A stretch of 64,000 nt of DNA, from contig JAHAGQ010000001.1 in assembly GCA_018373675.1 (NCBI GenBank), positions 1-64,000 on the forward strand, written 5' to 3'. The position numbers and the translations under genes are program-made. The DNA comes from Collinsella sp. GTDB lineage: Bacteria; Actinomycetota; Coriobacteriia; Coriobacteriales; Coriobacteriaceae. The stretch's first letter is position 1, and every line of letters starts with the position of its first letter. The notes beneath the pieces are model-generated. The model was not told the origin of the DNA. It made no database searches and saw only the letters and a program-made list of their open reading frames with translations. This document shows positions 8,367 through 16,066 of the stretch, piece after piece.

Positions 8367-9224
8367 TTAGAGATATTCAAGGAAACGAGCCGCCGCAAGC
8401 GAAACGTCAGCGGTGCGGTATATGGCGTTGATCTGCCGATGAGGATGTCCCTCGAGCGGGCGCACGGCAACATCGAACTGGCAGCGGCGCAAGATGAGCG
8501 CCGGAAGAATGCTCACGCCCAGACCGTCCTCGACCATGGCCATAATCGCATAATCATCCCAGGTCGACAGCTTAGAGCGTACCGCCAGGCCCGCGCGGCG
8601 AAACAGCGGCGTAATCTCGTCGTCGCTACCGCGTTCCAGCAGAATAAACTGCTCGTTGGCCAAATCGGCAAGGGAAACGACCTCCGCGGTAGCAAGCGAG
8701 GAGTCCGCTGGCACCACGGCCATCAACTCATCTTGCACCAACGGCCGCGACGCCATGCCGGCGCCGCGTGGTTCGCGCGGAATAAAGCCCAGGTCGCAGC
8801 GACCTTCCGCCACCCATTGCTCAATCTCGGAGTAATCACCCATCAGCAGCTCGTAATCGACGTCCGGGTGATCGGCGCGAAAGTGCGCAATCACCGGCGG
8901 CAGCACGTGGGTCGCCACGCTCGAAAACGTACCGATGCAGATTTTGCCGCGCATGAGCCCACTCATCTCATCCACCCGTCGCTGCAAACGAACAAATTCC
9001 TCGCACAACGCCTCGACCGCCGGCATAACTTGCCGCCCATCGGCAGAAAGCACTACGCCCTCGCGGCTTCTATCGAGCACTTTAAAGCCCCAGTCGGCCT
9101 CGAGATCGGCCACCATACGGCTCACGCCCGACTGCGAATAGCTCAGCCGCTCGGCGGCGCGCGTAAAACTTCCGGCGCGCACGGTCTCAAGCAGCACCTG
9201 CATCTTTTGAATATTCGTTTCCAC
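8367..9224 (-). CDS. LysR-family regulator divergent from an EamA transporter
   Basis: The 285-aa protein has the LysR helix-turn-helix at residues about 3-62 (GSFTRAAERLSYSQSGVSRMVADLE) and a substrate-binding domain to the C terminus. I chose GTG at 9224, which follows GGAGGGG; an ATG at 9245 would place that site inside the gene. It is divergent from the EamA transporter gene at 9343, with a GTTCAC-N5-GTGAAC palindrome between them, so it probably controls that transporter. It resembles the LysR at 42668. Confidence 0.88.
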   Translation of the reverse strand: METNIQKMQVLLETVRAGSFTRAAERLSYSQSGVSRMVADLEADWGFKVLDRSREGVVLSADGRQVMPAVEALCEEFVRLQRRVDEMSGLMRGKICIGTFSSVATHVLPPVIAHFRADHPDVDYELLMGDYSEIEQWVAEGRCDLGFIPREPRGAGMASRPLVQDELMAVVPADSSLATAEVVSLADLANEQFILLERGSDDEITPLFRRAGLAVRSKLSTWDDYAIMAMVEDGLGVSILPALILRRCQFDVAVRPLEGHPHRQINAIYRTADVSLAAARFLEYL

Positions 9225-9296
9225 GGCACCCCTCCACATATGCATGAGCTTTTGTCATGTTATCTATGAATTATATTCGCTTTTCTTCTATAGCCA

Positions 9297-9313
9297 GTTC
9301 ACCCATAGTGAAC
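9297..9313. promoter_or_regulatory. Candidate LysR box GTTCAC-N5-GTGAAC
   Basis: A perfect 6-bp inverted repeat with the T-N11-A layout of LysR sites lies between the divergent LysR and EamA genes, just upstream of a TATAG -10-like element for the transporter. Confidence 0.55.
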
Positions 9314-9342
9314 ATGCTCGGATATAGAGGGGATGTCAGCGT

Positions 9343-10254
9343 ATGAACAACGGACTGTTTACGTACTTAGCAGCATTGCTGTTGTTTGGCTCCAACGGCA
9401 TCATCGCCGCCGCCATCGCGCTGCCGAGCTCCGATATCGTGCTCCTGCGCACGTTTTTGGGCGCACTCTCGCTTGTCACCATCCTCGCCATCACCCAACG
9501 CCATAAGTTGCAGGCGCCATCTCGCCCCCGCGAAGCCGCAGCCCTCCTCCTCTCGGGAGCCGCGCTGGGCGCCAGCTGGATTTTTCTGTTCCGAGCCTAC
9601 CAGACGATCGGCGTCGGCGTTTCCTCGCTGCTGTACTACTGCGGCCCCATCATCGTCATGGCGCTCTCCCCGCTCATCTTTGGCGAAAAGCTGACCGGCA
9701 GCAAAATCGCCGGCTTTATCGCCGTCGCCTGCGGTGCTTTTCTCATTGCGGCACAAGGTCTAGGCGGCAATATGCCCATTGCGGGTATCGCTTGCGGCAT
9801 CGCCTCGGCCTTCTGCTATGCATTGATGGTCATCGCCAGCAAGGGTGCGCCGCACATCGAGGGCCTCGAGAACTCCGCGCTCCAGGTGAGCGCCGCCTTT
9901 TTGACCGCGCTGGTCCTTACGCTCCTCACGCAGGGCGCCCCCTCATTCCTGTCCGCCGGCGTCGCCGCCAGTATTGATTGGCGCGCCGTCGTCATGCTCG
10001 GCGTCGTCAACACCGGCATCGGCTGCCTGCTCTACTTTAGCGCCGTCGCCAAACTGCCCGTCCAGACCGTCGCCGTCGTCGGCTACCTCGAGCCGCTTTC
10101 GGCGGTCGTGTTCTCGGCCGTCCTTTTGGGCGAAGCCATAACACCGGTCCGTCTGATGGGCGCCGTGCTTATCATCGGCGGCGCGATCTTTTGCGAACTC
10201 GCCGGCAAACGCGCAAACGCCAAGGCTGGCATCGCCCAGGCAGCACGTGCTTAA
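9343..10254 (+). CDS. EamA/DMT-family metabolite transporter
   Basis: The 303-aa protein has ten predicted membrane helices in two EamA repeats (first about residues 5-135, second about 145-290; PxSAVVFSAVLLGEAI type motif at the end of the second). These proteins usually export or import small metabolites such as amino acids. The start ATG follows GAGGGG. Its divergent LysR neighbour is the likely regulator. Substrate unknown. Confidence 0.87.
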   Translation: MNNGLFTYLAALLLFGSNGIIAAAIALPSSDIVLLRTFLGALSLVTILAITQRHKLQAPSRPREAAALLLSGAALGASWIFLFRAYQTIGVGVSSLLYYCGPIIVMALSPLIFGEKLTGSKIAGFIAVACGAFLIAAQGLGGNMPIAGIACGIASAFCYALMVIASKGAPHIEGLENSALQVSAAFLTALVLTLLTQGAPSFLSAGVAASIDWRAVVMLGVVNTGIGCLLYFSAVAKLPVQTVAVVGYLEPLSAVVFSAVLLGEAITPVRLMGAVLIIGGAIFCELAGKRANAKAGIAQAARA

Positions 10255-10287
10255 AGCCCCTGCTTTGAAATGCTACCTGCATACATA

Positions 10288-10311
10288 AATAATCCTCAGC
10301 TGGGGATTATT
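10288..10311 (+). terminator. 24-bp palindrome after the EamA gene
   Basis: AATAATCC and GGATTATT flank CAGCTG in a nearly perfect 24-bp palindrome, 33 bases after the EamA stop codon. Only a weak T-rich tail follows, so termination is possible rather than certain. Confidence 0.45.
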
Positions 10312-10366
10312 GTCTAAAATAACCTGATGTGCCAAACTGCTCTTGTATGTATAAAGACGGCATAAA

Positions 10367-10391
10367 GGTTATCTGTCCTAGACGGATAACC
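10367..10391 (+). promoter_or_regulatory. 11-bp leader hairpin before kup
   Basis: GGTTATCTGTC (10367-10377) pairs with GACGGATAACC (10381-10391) over a 3-base loop, with one G-T pair. It ends 9 bases before the AGGGAG ribosome-binding site of kup, and no T run follows, so it is a leader structure rather than a terminator. Confidence 0.5.
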
Positions 10392-10411
10392 GGATGTCCA
10401 AGGGAGTCCAC

Positions 10412-12643
10412 GTGGCACATAACAAACTGGAGGCAAGCCCCCAAGATCAGCGTGGTCAAGGCGGGCATGGAGCCATTCCCCTCTCCGCTGGCATGCTGCT
10501 CGTTACGCTCGGCGTCGTCTACGGCGACATCGGCACGAGCCCCATGTACACCATGAAATCAATCGTCGCCAACAACGGCGGCATCGGTACCGTCAGCGAG
10601 GACATGATCTTAGGAGCGCTTTCGCTCGTCATCTGGACCATGACGCTCGTGACCACGGTCAAGTACGTGGTTATCGCCATGAAGGCCGATAACCACAACG
10701 AGGGCGGCATCTTCGCCCTGTTTAGCTTGGTGCGCAAAGTGGCGCCGTGGCTGATCCTTCCCGCCATGATCGGCGGCGCGGCGCTGCTCGCCGACGGCAT
10801 CCTCACCCCCGCCGTCACGGTTACCACGGCCATCGAGGGCTTGCGCACTATCGAGTGGGGCCATGCGCTTTTGGGTGACGGCCAGACCAACGTCATCATC
10901 ATCACCATCATCATTATCTGCGGTCTGTTTGCCATGCAGCGCGCCGGCACCTCGTCGATCGGCAAGCTGTTCGGCCCGCTCATGACGCTGTGGTTCCTGT
11001 TCTTGGCTGGCGCCGGCCTGTTCAACATGCTCGGCAACCCGTCCATCCTACGCGCACTCAACCCCATCCGCGGCATCATGTTCCTGTTCTCGCCCATCAA
11101 CCACTCGGGCATCATGGTGCTCGGCTTCGTCTTCCTGTCGACGACCGGCGCCGAGGCGCTCTATTCGGACATGGGTCACGTGGGCAAGGCTAACATTTAC
11201 GCATCCTGGCCGTTCGTAAAGGCAGCCCTCATCCTTAACTATCTGGGTCAGGGCGCTTGGCTGCTCGCCAACAATTCCAATCCCCAGATGCTCGCGATGG
11301 ATATCGTCAACCCGTTCTATATGATGCTCCCCGAGCCCCTGCGCCCCTTTGCCATCGTGCTTTCGGCCGTGGCGGCCATCATCGCCTCGCAGGCGCTCAT
11401 CACCGGCTCGTTCTCGTTGGTTTCGGAGGCAACCCGTCTCAATCTCATGCCGCATCTGCGCATCCACTACCCCAGCGACACCAAGGGCCAACTCTATATT
11501 CCGCTCGTCAACAACATCATGTGGGTCGGCTGTATCTTCATCGTGCTGCTGTTCCAAAACTCCGAGCGCATGGAGAGCGCCTACGGCCTCGCCATTACCG
11601 TGACCATGCTCATGACCACGACGCTTTTGACGAGCTACATCGCCGGCATCCTCAAGCACAAGCTGGGCGCCTGCGTCTTCGCCCTGCTCTTTGGTGCCAT
11701 TGAGCTGTGCTTCTTCGCTTCGTGCCTCACCATGTTCTTTGACGGCGGCTACGTCATGATCTTCCTGGCCGCGCTGCTGTTTGGCCTTATGTACGTGTGG
11801 CGCCGCGGCACCGCCATCGAGCGCACGCAGACGATCCTGCTGCCCGTCTCCAAGTACATTGACCAGCTCGGCCGCCTGCGCAACGACGAGACCTACCCCG
11901 TGCTCGCCGACAATCTGGTGTTCCTTACCAACAGTCCCGACCCGCTCACGCTCGACCGCGACGTGCTCTACTCCATCTTGGACAAGCACCCCAAGCGTGC
12001 CAAGGCATATTGGTTCATCAACGTACACGTTACCGACGAGCCCTATACGCACGAGTATTCCGTTGAGACCTTTGGCACAGACTTCCTGTTCCGCGTGCGC
12101 TTGGACCTGGGTTTTAAGGTCAACCAGCGCATCAACGCCTACCTGCGCCAGATCGTTGGCGACCTGATGGCCTCGGGAGAGCTGCCACCGCAGCACCACA
12201 CCTACTCCATCTACGAGACGCGCGGCAACGTGGGCGACTTCCGTTTTTGCATGCTGCGCAAGATGCTCGCCCCCGAAACGGACATCAACCGCAACGACCA
12301 TCGCGTCATGGCCATCAAGTACGCCGTCCGCCGCGCCTGCGGAAGCCCGGCACGTTGGTATGGTCTCGAGAACTCGGCCATCATCATCGAGTACGTGCCA
12401 CTGTTTGCCCGCATGCGCCCGGCCGTTAAGCTCGTGCGCACCCAGGTGCCGCTCGAGGTTCAGATCGAAGAGGCCGAGGAAATGGAAGTCGATATCTTCT
12501 CGGACGACTTGGTCAACGGCAACGAGGCCGGCAAGAGTATGAACGTCGATCCCACCGAGCTGCTCGAGAGCGTCGCCGATACGCCCGAGCAACAGCAACT
12601 CGACGGACTCGAGAGCACCCAGCTCAACGACGCCAACTTCTAA
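10412..12643 (+). CDS. kup: Kup-family potassium uptake transporter
   Basis: This is a KUP/HAK K+ transporter: about 12 membrane helices in the first 460 residues, the signature GVVYGDIGTSPMYTM near the N terminus, and a long cytoplasmic C-terminal domain ending in an acidic tail. I prefer GTG at 10412, which follows AGGGAG by 5 bases (743 aa). The ATG at 10394 would add six residues but would start inside the segment between the hairpin and the ribosome-binding site. It is monocistronic, with a strong terminator. I see no ydaO-type c-di-AMP riboswitch. Confidence 0.93.
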   Translation: MAHNKLEASPQDQRGQGGHGAIPLSAGMLLVTLGVVYGDIGTSPMYTMKSIVANNGGIGTVSEDMILGALSLVIWTMTLVTTVKYVVIAMKADNHNEGGIFALFSLVRKVAPWLILPAMIGGAALLADGILTPAVTVTTAIEGLRTIEWGHALLGDGQTNVIIITIIIICGLFAMQRAGTSSIGKLFGPLMTLWFLFLAGAGLFNMLGNPSILRALNPIRGIMFLFSPINHSGIMVLGFVFLSTTGAEALYSDMGHVGKANIYASWPFVKAALILNYLGQGAWLLANNSNPQMLAMDIVNPFYMMLPEPLRPFAIVLSAVAAIIASQALITGSFSLVSEATRLNLMPHLRIHYPSDTKGQLYIPLVNNIMWVGCIFIVLLFQNSERMESAYGLAITVTMLMTTTLLTSYIAGILKHKLGACVFALLFGAIELCFFASCLTMFFDGGYVMIFLAALLFGLMYVWRRGTAIERTQTILLPVSKYIDQLGRLRNDETYPVLADNLVFLTNSPDPLTLDRDVLYSILDKHPKRAKAYWFINVHVTDEPYTHEYSVETFGTDFLFRVRLDLGFKVNQRINAYLRQIVGDLMASGELPPQHHTYSIYETRGNVGDFRFCMLRKMLAPETDINRNDHRVMAIKYAVRRACGSPARWYGLENSAIIIEYVPLFARMRPAVKLVRTQVPLEVQIEEAEEMEVDIFSDDLVNGNEAGKSMNVDPTELLESVADTPEQQQLDGLESTQLNDANF

Positions 12644-12666
12644 CACGCCACCAGCCATTGACGACA

Positions 12667-12704
12667 ACGGCTCCGCATCTCATAAAAGGTGCGGAGCCGT
12701 TTTA
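12667..12704 (+). terminator. Terminator of kup
   Basis: ACGGCTCCGCA (12667-12677) pairs with TGCGGAGCCGT (12690-12700), followed by TTTAT. Confidence 0.88.
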
Positions 12705-12724
12705 TGTCGCAACGGACCGGTGAG

Positions 12725-13690
12725 CTACGAACGACGCGGCTCGGGAACCACGAGCCTATCGGGGCTCGCGCCCTCGGCATCCATCAGGCTCACGTAGCGA
12801 ATCGACGGATCCCCATACATCGCGTAGTAATAATTGCCTGTGCGCGCGCTAAAGCATCCGGTGTAGATAGTCTTCTCGAACTTGCCATCGCCCATCCTGG
12901 ACGCCCCCTCGATCATCACCACGCCCTCGAGCGAGCGGAACATGCGGACGACGTTTTCGGTCTCGCTCTCCTTTTGCGGGTAATTGGCATTGAGGTACGC
13001 CGCCTTTACAAAACGGCTCGGCGAATAGCAGTCACCCGGAATACCGCGCATGCCGGCACCCGCACCATAGGGCTTGAGCTCGGCGCCACGCCATGTCGCC
13101 GTCTGCGGAAAATCGCTTGTGGCCGTGATATAGGTGCGCAGGTTTTCCATGTGCCACGGGAAGGTGGGCTGATTGGCAAGGGTGTCGACCGGATCGTCGT
13201 ATACATGCAGGCCGTCAGCCATCATCTCGACCACGATGCTACGCTGGCTGTCGCCGATAATCCAATGGAGCAGCGACACGCCCAGCCCCTCTCCGGCAGA
13301 TTTGGCGACAATCACCGTGTCGCGCAGCGCGGCCTCGACCTCATCGACCGTCGAGAACGTCGCTGCCACCCACAGGGGAAACTCATAGGCTGCGATATTG
13401 GTCTTGCCGTCGACAGGGTCCTCGGCATACTCGGCATAACCCGGGAAATTGAGACCCGCCACGGCGAGGCCCGCATCGTTGCCGCAGTCGAAGAACATGG
13501 GATAGTTCTTGTAATCGATGCACATACCGATCACCGCGTGTGCCGCTGTCGCGTCGTCGATAAACGAATACGGAATGTGAAACCCGCGAGGCATCACGCG
13601 AACCTGTTGGCCATAGTCAAAGCTCCAGTCGAGGTTGCGGCCTAGATACATGTGGCCAGAATTATCGGTAAATCGAATGCTCGTACACAT
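12725..13690 (-). CDS. bsh: Bile salt hydrolase / choloylglycine hydrolase family
   Basis: This 321-aa Ntn-hydrolase is predicted to cleave the amide bond of conjugated bile salts. After Met removal Cys2 is the nucleophile (MCTSIRF). Arg18 and Asp21 (GRNLDW) and the downstream PTFPWHMENLRTY and SPSRF segments match the active-site positions of known bile salt hydrolases. ATG at 13690 directly follows TAGGAGGCGCC; a frame extension to 13753 would bury the nucleophile. It lacks a signal peptide, so it acts in the cytosol. Penicillin V acylases share this fold, and substrate preference cannot be read from sequence alone. Confidence 0.85.
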   Translation of the reverse strand: MCTSIRFTDNSGHMYLGRNLDWSFDYGQQVRVMPRGFHIPYSFIDDATAAHAVIGMCIDYKNYPMFFDCGNDAGLAVAGLNFPGYAEYAEDPVDGKTNIAAYEFPLWVAATFSTVDEVEAALRDTVIVAKSAGEGLGVSLLHWIIGDSQRSIVVEMMADGLHVYDDPVDTLANQPTFPWHMENLRTYITATSDFPQTATWRGAELKPYGAGAGMRGIPGDCYSPSRFVKAAYLNANYPQKESETENVVRMFRSLEGVVMIEGASRMGDGKFEKTIYTGCFSARTGNYYYAMYGDPSIRYVSLMDAEGASPDRLVVPEPRRS

Positions 13691-13756
13691 GGCGCCTCCT
13701 AGCTTTACGTTCTTGCTAAGGTTATTGTCTCCAAACAAAAAGGGGCTAAACACAAA

Positions 13757-13790
13757 AGCCCGGACATGACAACAATGTCACGCCCGGGCT
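13757..13790 (-). terminator. Terminator between deformylase B and bsh
   Basis: AGCCCGG and CCGGGCT form the outer stem, with TGACA/TGTCA inside. On the minus strand it is followed by TTTTGTGTTT. It should end the deformylase-B transcript before bsh. Confidence 0.75.
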
Positions 13791-13831
13791 ATTCAAGCAG
13801 GATAAACTCAACCAAGTTAACCCCGCAGGTC

Positions 13832-13939
13832 GTCTAAGGGGTCAAAGTGCCGCAGATTGCCACGAAAGAGGAGCGAAGCGTACTTAAGGTACGCGAGCGA
13901 CGATTGAGCGGCAAGGTGCGGTGCTTTGATCCCCTTAGA
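13832..13939. repeat. Long imperfect inverted repeat (about 108 nt)
   Basis: The left arm GTCTAAGGGG-TCAAAG (13832-13847) pairs with CTTTGATCCCCTTAGAC at the right end. Inner pairs are CCGCA/TGCGG, TTGCC/GGCAA and GCGTAC/GTACGC, with purine-rich unpaired bulges. The right arm contains the stop codon of deformylase B (13935-13937). It looks like a mobile or dispersed hairpin element, but only one copy is in this window. Confidence 0.6.
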
Positions 13940-14354
13940 CCAACTTGCCGAGGCAGTGGTCGATCATATGCTGGATCATCTGTGCCTCGAAGCCGACGAA
14001 GTCCTGCTTGCGCTCGCGCATCTTGCCGTCGACGATCTGGTCAAAAGCAACCTTGCACTTGATGTAGCGCGTGGACTTGGTGATCTCCTCGTGCGTCAGG
14101 CAGCTCTCCTCCATCTTGCTGGCACCCAGGCCAAACACCAGACGGGGGTTGTAGAGCACATGGGGCTCGCCGGCATCGTCCAGGTAGACGCAGACCTTCT
14201 TGGTGATGCCGATCTGGTTGGCGGCAAGGCAGCCGGCATCGTCGAGCGACTTGATGGTATCGATCAGGTCCTGTGCGACCGACTCGTCTTCGACGGTCGC
14301 GACCTCGCAACGCTGAGACAGAATAGCCTCGTCGTGGCAGAGCTCTTTAATCAT
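13935..14354 (-). CDS. Short peptide deformylase-like protein B (catalytic Glu replaced by Met)
   Basis: The 139-aa protein keeps motif 1 (GCLAANQ, with Gln47), Cys85 (ESCLT in place of EGCLS) and both metal histidines, but motif 3 reads H-M-I-D-H: the catalytic Glu is Met130. A classical deformylase reaction is therefore unlikely. ATG at 14354 follows GGAGG by 5 bases; the ATG at 14366 overlaps that site. It complements the paralogue at 6199-6609, which has Glu but lacks Gln. It may bind formyl peptides, bind metal only, or have a changed chemistry. Confidence 0.78.
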   Translation of the reverse strand: MIKELCHDEAILSQRCEVATVEDESVAQDLIDTIKSLDDAGCLAANQIGITKKVCVYLDDAGEPHVLYNPRLVFGLGASKMEESCLTHEEITKSTRYIKCKVAFDQIVDGKMRERKQDFVGFEAQMIQHMIDHCLGKLV

Positions 14355-14509
14355 ACGTTCCTCCATAGGGGTCGTTGTAACCGCTTAAGTATACGGTACC
14401 CACACATTTTCATGCGAAAAATACCGTCCGTCTGCTACAAAGCGCCGAACATCAACATGCGAGGAACAACAGCGTCGTAAAGGGGCTATAGTGGGTGAGT
14501 TCGTGTCAA

Positions 14510-14530
14510 TCGGCCTAAACTCGGGGCCGA
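14510..14530 (+). promoter_or_regulatory. Leader hairpin before the AzgA-type permease gene
   Basis: TCGGCC (14510-14515) pairs with GGCCGA (14525-14530), ending a few bases before the AGGAAAGGG ribosome-binding region. I see no purine riboswitch core in this leader. Confidence 0.3.
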
Positions 14531-14547
14531 ACAAGGAAAGGGTATGC

Positions 14548-15858
14548 ATGGACGAACTATTTCACGTCAGCGAGCGCAAGTCCACAATCGGGACCGAACT
14601 TCGCGCTGGACTGACAACGTTCCTGGCAATGGCCTACATCATTGCCGTCAACCCCGCGGTGCTCTCGGGCGCCGGCATCGATGCGGGAGCGCTCGCCTGC
14701 GCCACCTGCCTGGGCGCCGGCATCATGACCATCTGCATGGGCATCTTCGCCAACCGCCCGCTCGCCTGCGCGTCGGGCTTAGGCGTCAACGCGATGATCG
14801 CTGGAATCGCCACCACCGTCTGCGGCGGTGACTGGCACGTGGCCATGAGCGTTATCTTCCTCGAGGGTATCGTCATCTTGCTGCTCGTGCTTTGTGGCCT
14901 GCGCGAGGCCATCATGGACGCCATCCCGGTTGTCCTGCGTCACGCCATCTCGGTGGGTCTGGGCCTGTTCATCGCCATGATTGGCCTGTGCGATGCCGGC
15001 ATTATCACCGCTGGCGCCGGTACACTCGTCGGTCTGGGCGACATCACCTCCCCCACCTTCATCGTCGGCATCATCTCCATCCTGGTGACGGTCGCCCTCG
15101 CCTGCCGCAACGTCCCCGGCTCGCTGCTCATCGGCATCGTCGTCGCCGTCATCGCCGGTATCCCCCTAGGTGTGACCCAGGCTCCGACCGGTATCATCGC
15201 CCCGCTCGACTTCTCGAGCATCGGTGGCCCCATCGCCGACGCCGGCGGCGTGCCCGCCATCGTCAAGGTCCTTACCGACCCCGCGCTCCTCGTCATCTCG
15301 TTCTCGCTGCTCATGAGTGACTTCTTCGACACCATGGGCACCGCGATGGCCGTAGCCAAGCAGGGCGAGTTCCTCACCGACGACGGCAACGTCGAGAATA
15401 TCAAGGAGATCCTAATCGTCGACTCCGCCGCCGCCGCTGTGGGCGGTTTCATGGGTGTCTCCTCCATCACCACCTTCGTCGAGTCCACTTCTGGCGCCGC
15501 CGACGGTGGCCGCACGGGCCTCACCTCCGTCACCACCGGCGTGCTGTTCATTCTCGCCGCGTTCTTCTCCCCCATCGTCACCATCGTTTCCAGCGCCGCC
15601 ACCTGCGGTGCTCTGGTCTACGTCGGCTACCTCATGATGAGCGAGGCCTCCGAGATCGACTGGTCCGACGTGTCGCAGGGTTTCCCGGCGTTCATGATTG
15701 TCGCCGGCGTGCCCTTCACCTACTCCATCTCTGCCGGCATTGGCCTGGGCTTTATCGCCTACGTGGTCGTCGCGCTCTTTAAGGGCGAGGCCTCCAAGAT
15801 CAAGCCGCTCATGTGGATCGCAGCCCTCGCCTTCCTCGTCTACTTCTTCGTGGCGTAA
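14548..15858 (+). CDS. NCS2 purine permease, AzgA/GhxP type
   Basis: The 436-aa membrane protein begins ...GTELRAGLTTFLAMAYIIAVNP, the hallmark of AzgA-type nucleobase transporters for hypoxanthine, guanine or adenine, and has about 12-14 membrane segments plus DFFDTMGTAMAVA in the substrate region. ATG at 14548 follows AGGAAAGGG; the frame extends upstream to 14491 without a better site. Its last 14 codons recur as a fragment at 17856-17900, which marks a tandem duplication. A terminator follows. Confidence 0.93.
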   Translation: MDELFHVSERKSTIGTELRAGLTTFLAMAYIIAVNPAVLSGAGIDAGALACATCLGAGIMTICMGIFANRPLACASGLGVNAMIAGIATTVCGGDWHVAMSVIFLEGIVILLLVLCGLREAIMDAIPVVLRHAISVGLGLFIAMIGLCDAGIITAGAGTLVGLGDITSPTFIVGIISILVTVALACRNVPGSLLIGIVVAVIAGIPLGVTQAPTGIIAPLDFSSIGGPIADAGGVPAIVKVLTDPALLVISFSLLMSDFFDTMGTAMAVAKQGEFLTDDGNVENIKEILIVDSAAAAVGGFMGVSSITTFVESTSGAADGGRTGLTSVTTGVLFILAAFFSPIVTIVSSAATCGALVYVGYLMMSEASEIDWSDVSQGFPAFMIVAGVPFTYSISAGIGLGFIAYVVVALFKGEASKIKPLMWIAALAFLVYFFVA

Positions 15859-15885
15859 CGGCATAGTCTGCTAAAGCAAAACAAC

Positions 15886-15926
15886 AAGGCGCGGAATCGC
15901 ATCGAGCGGCTCCGCGCTTTGCTTTT
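15886..15926 (+). terminator. Terminator of the purine permease gene
   Basis: AAGGCGCGGA pairs with TCCGCGCTTT, followed by GCTTTT. Confidence 0.8.
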
Positions 15927-16066
15927 AAAGCCAGGCAACGCACAGACGCGCGATGTATTGCTTCCCAAGTTTTGGACATTTTGCCCTCCAAACGGCACTA
16001 CCACCGGCTACATCCTGCAGATATGCTGGGCGTAATCGCATAGGCCCTATGAGGATGGGAGCAACC

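Noticed and set aside
10255..10411. c-di-AMP (ydaO-type) riboswitch before kup
   Set aside because: The leader is too short and lacks the conserved core; only one hairpin is present.
14367..14547. Purine riboswitch before the AzgA-type permease
   Set aside because: The three-way junction core sequences are not present.
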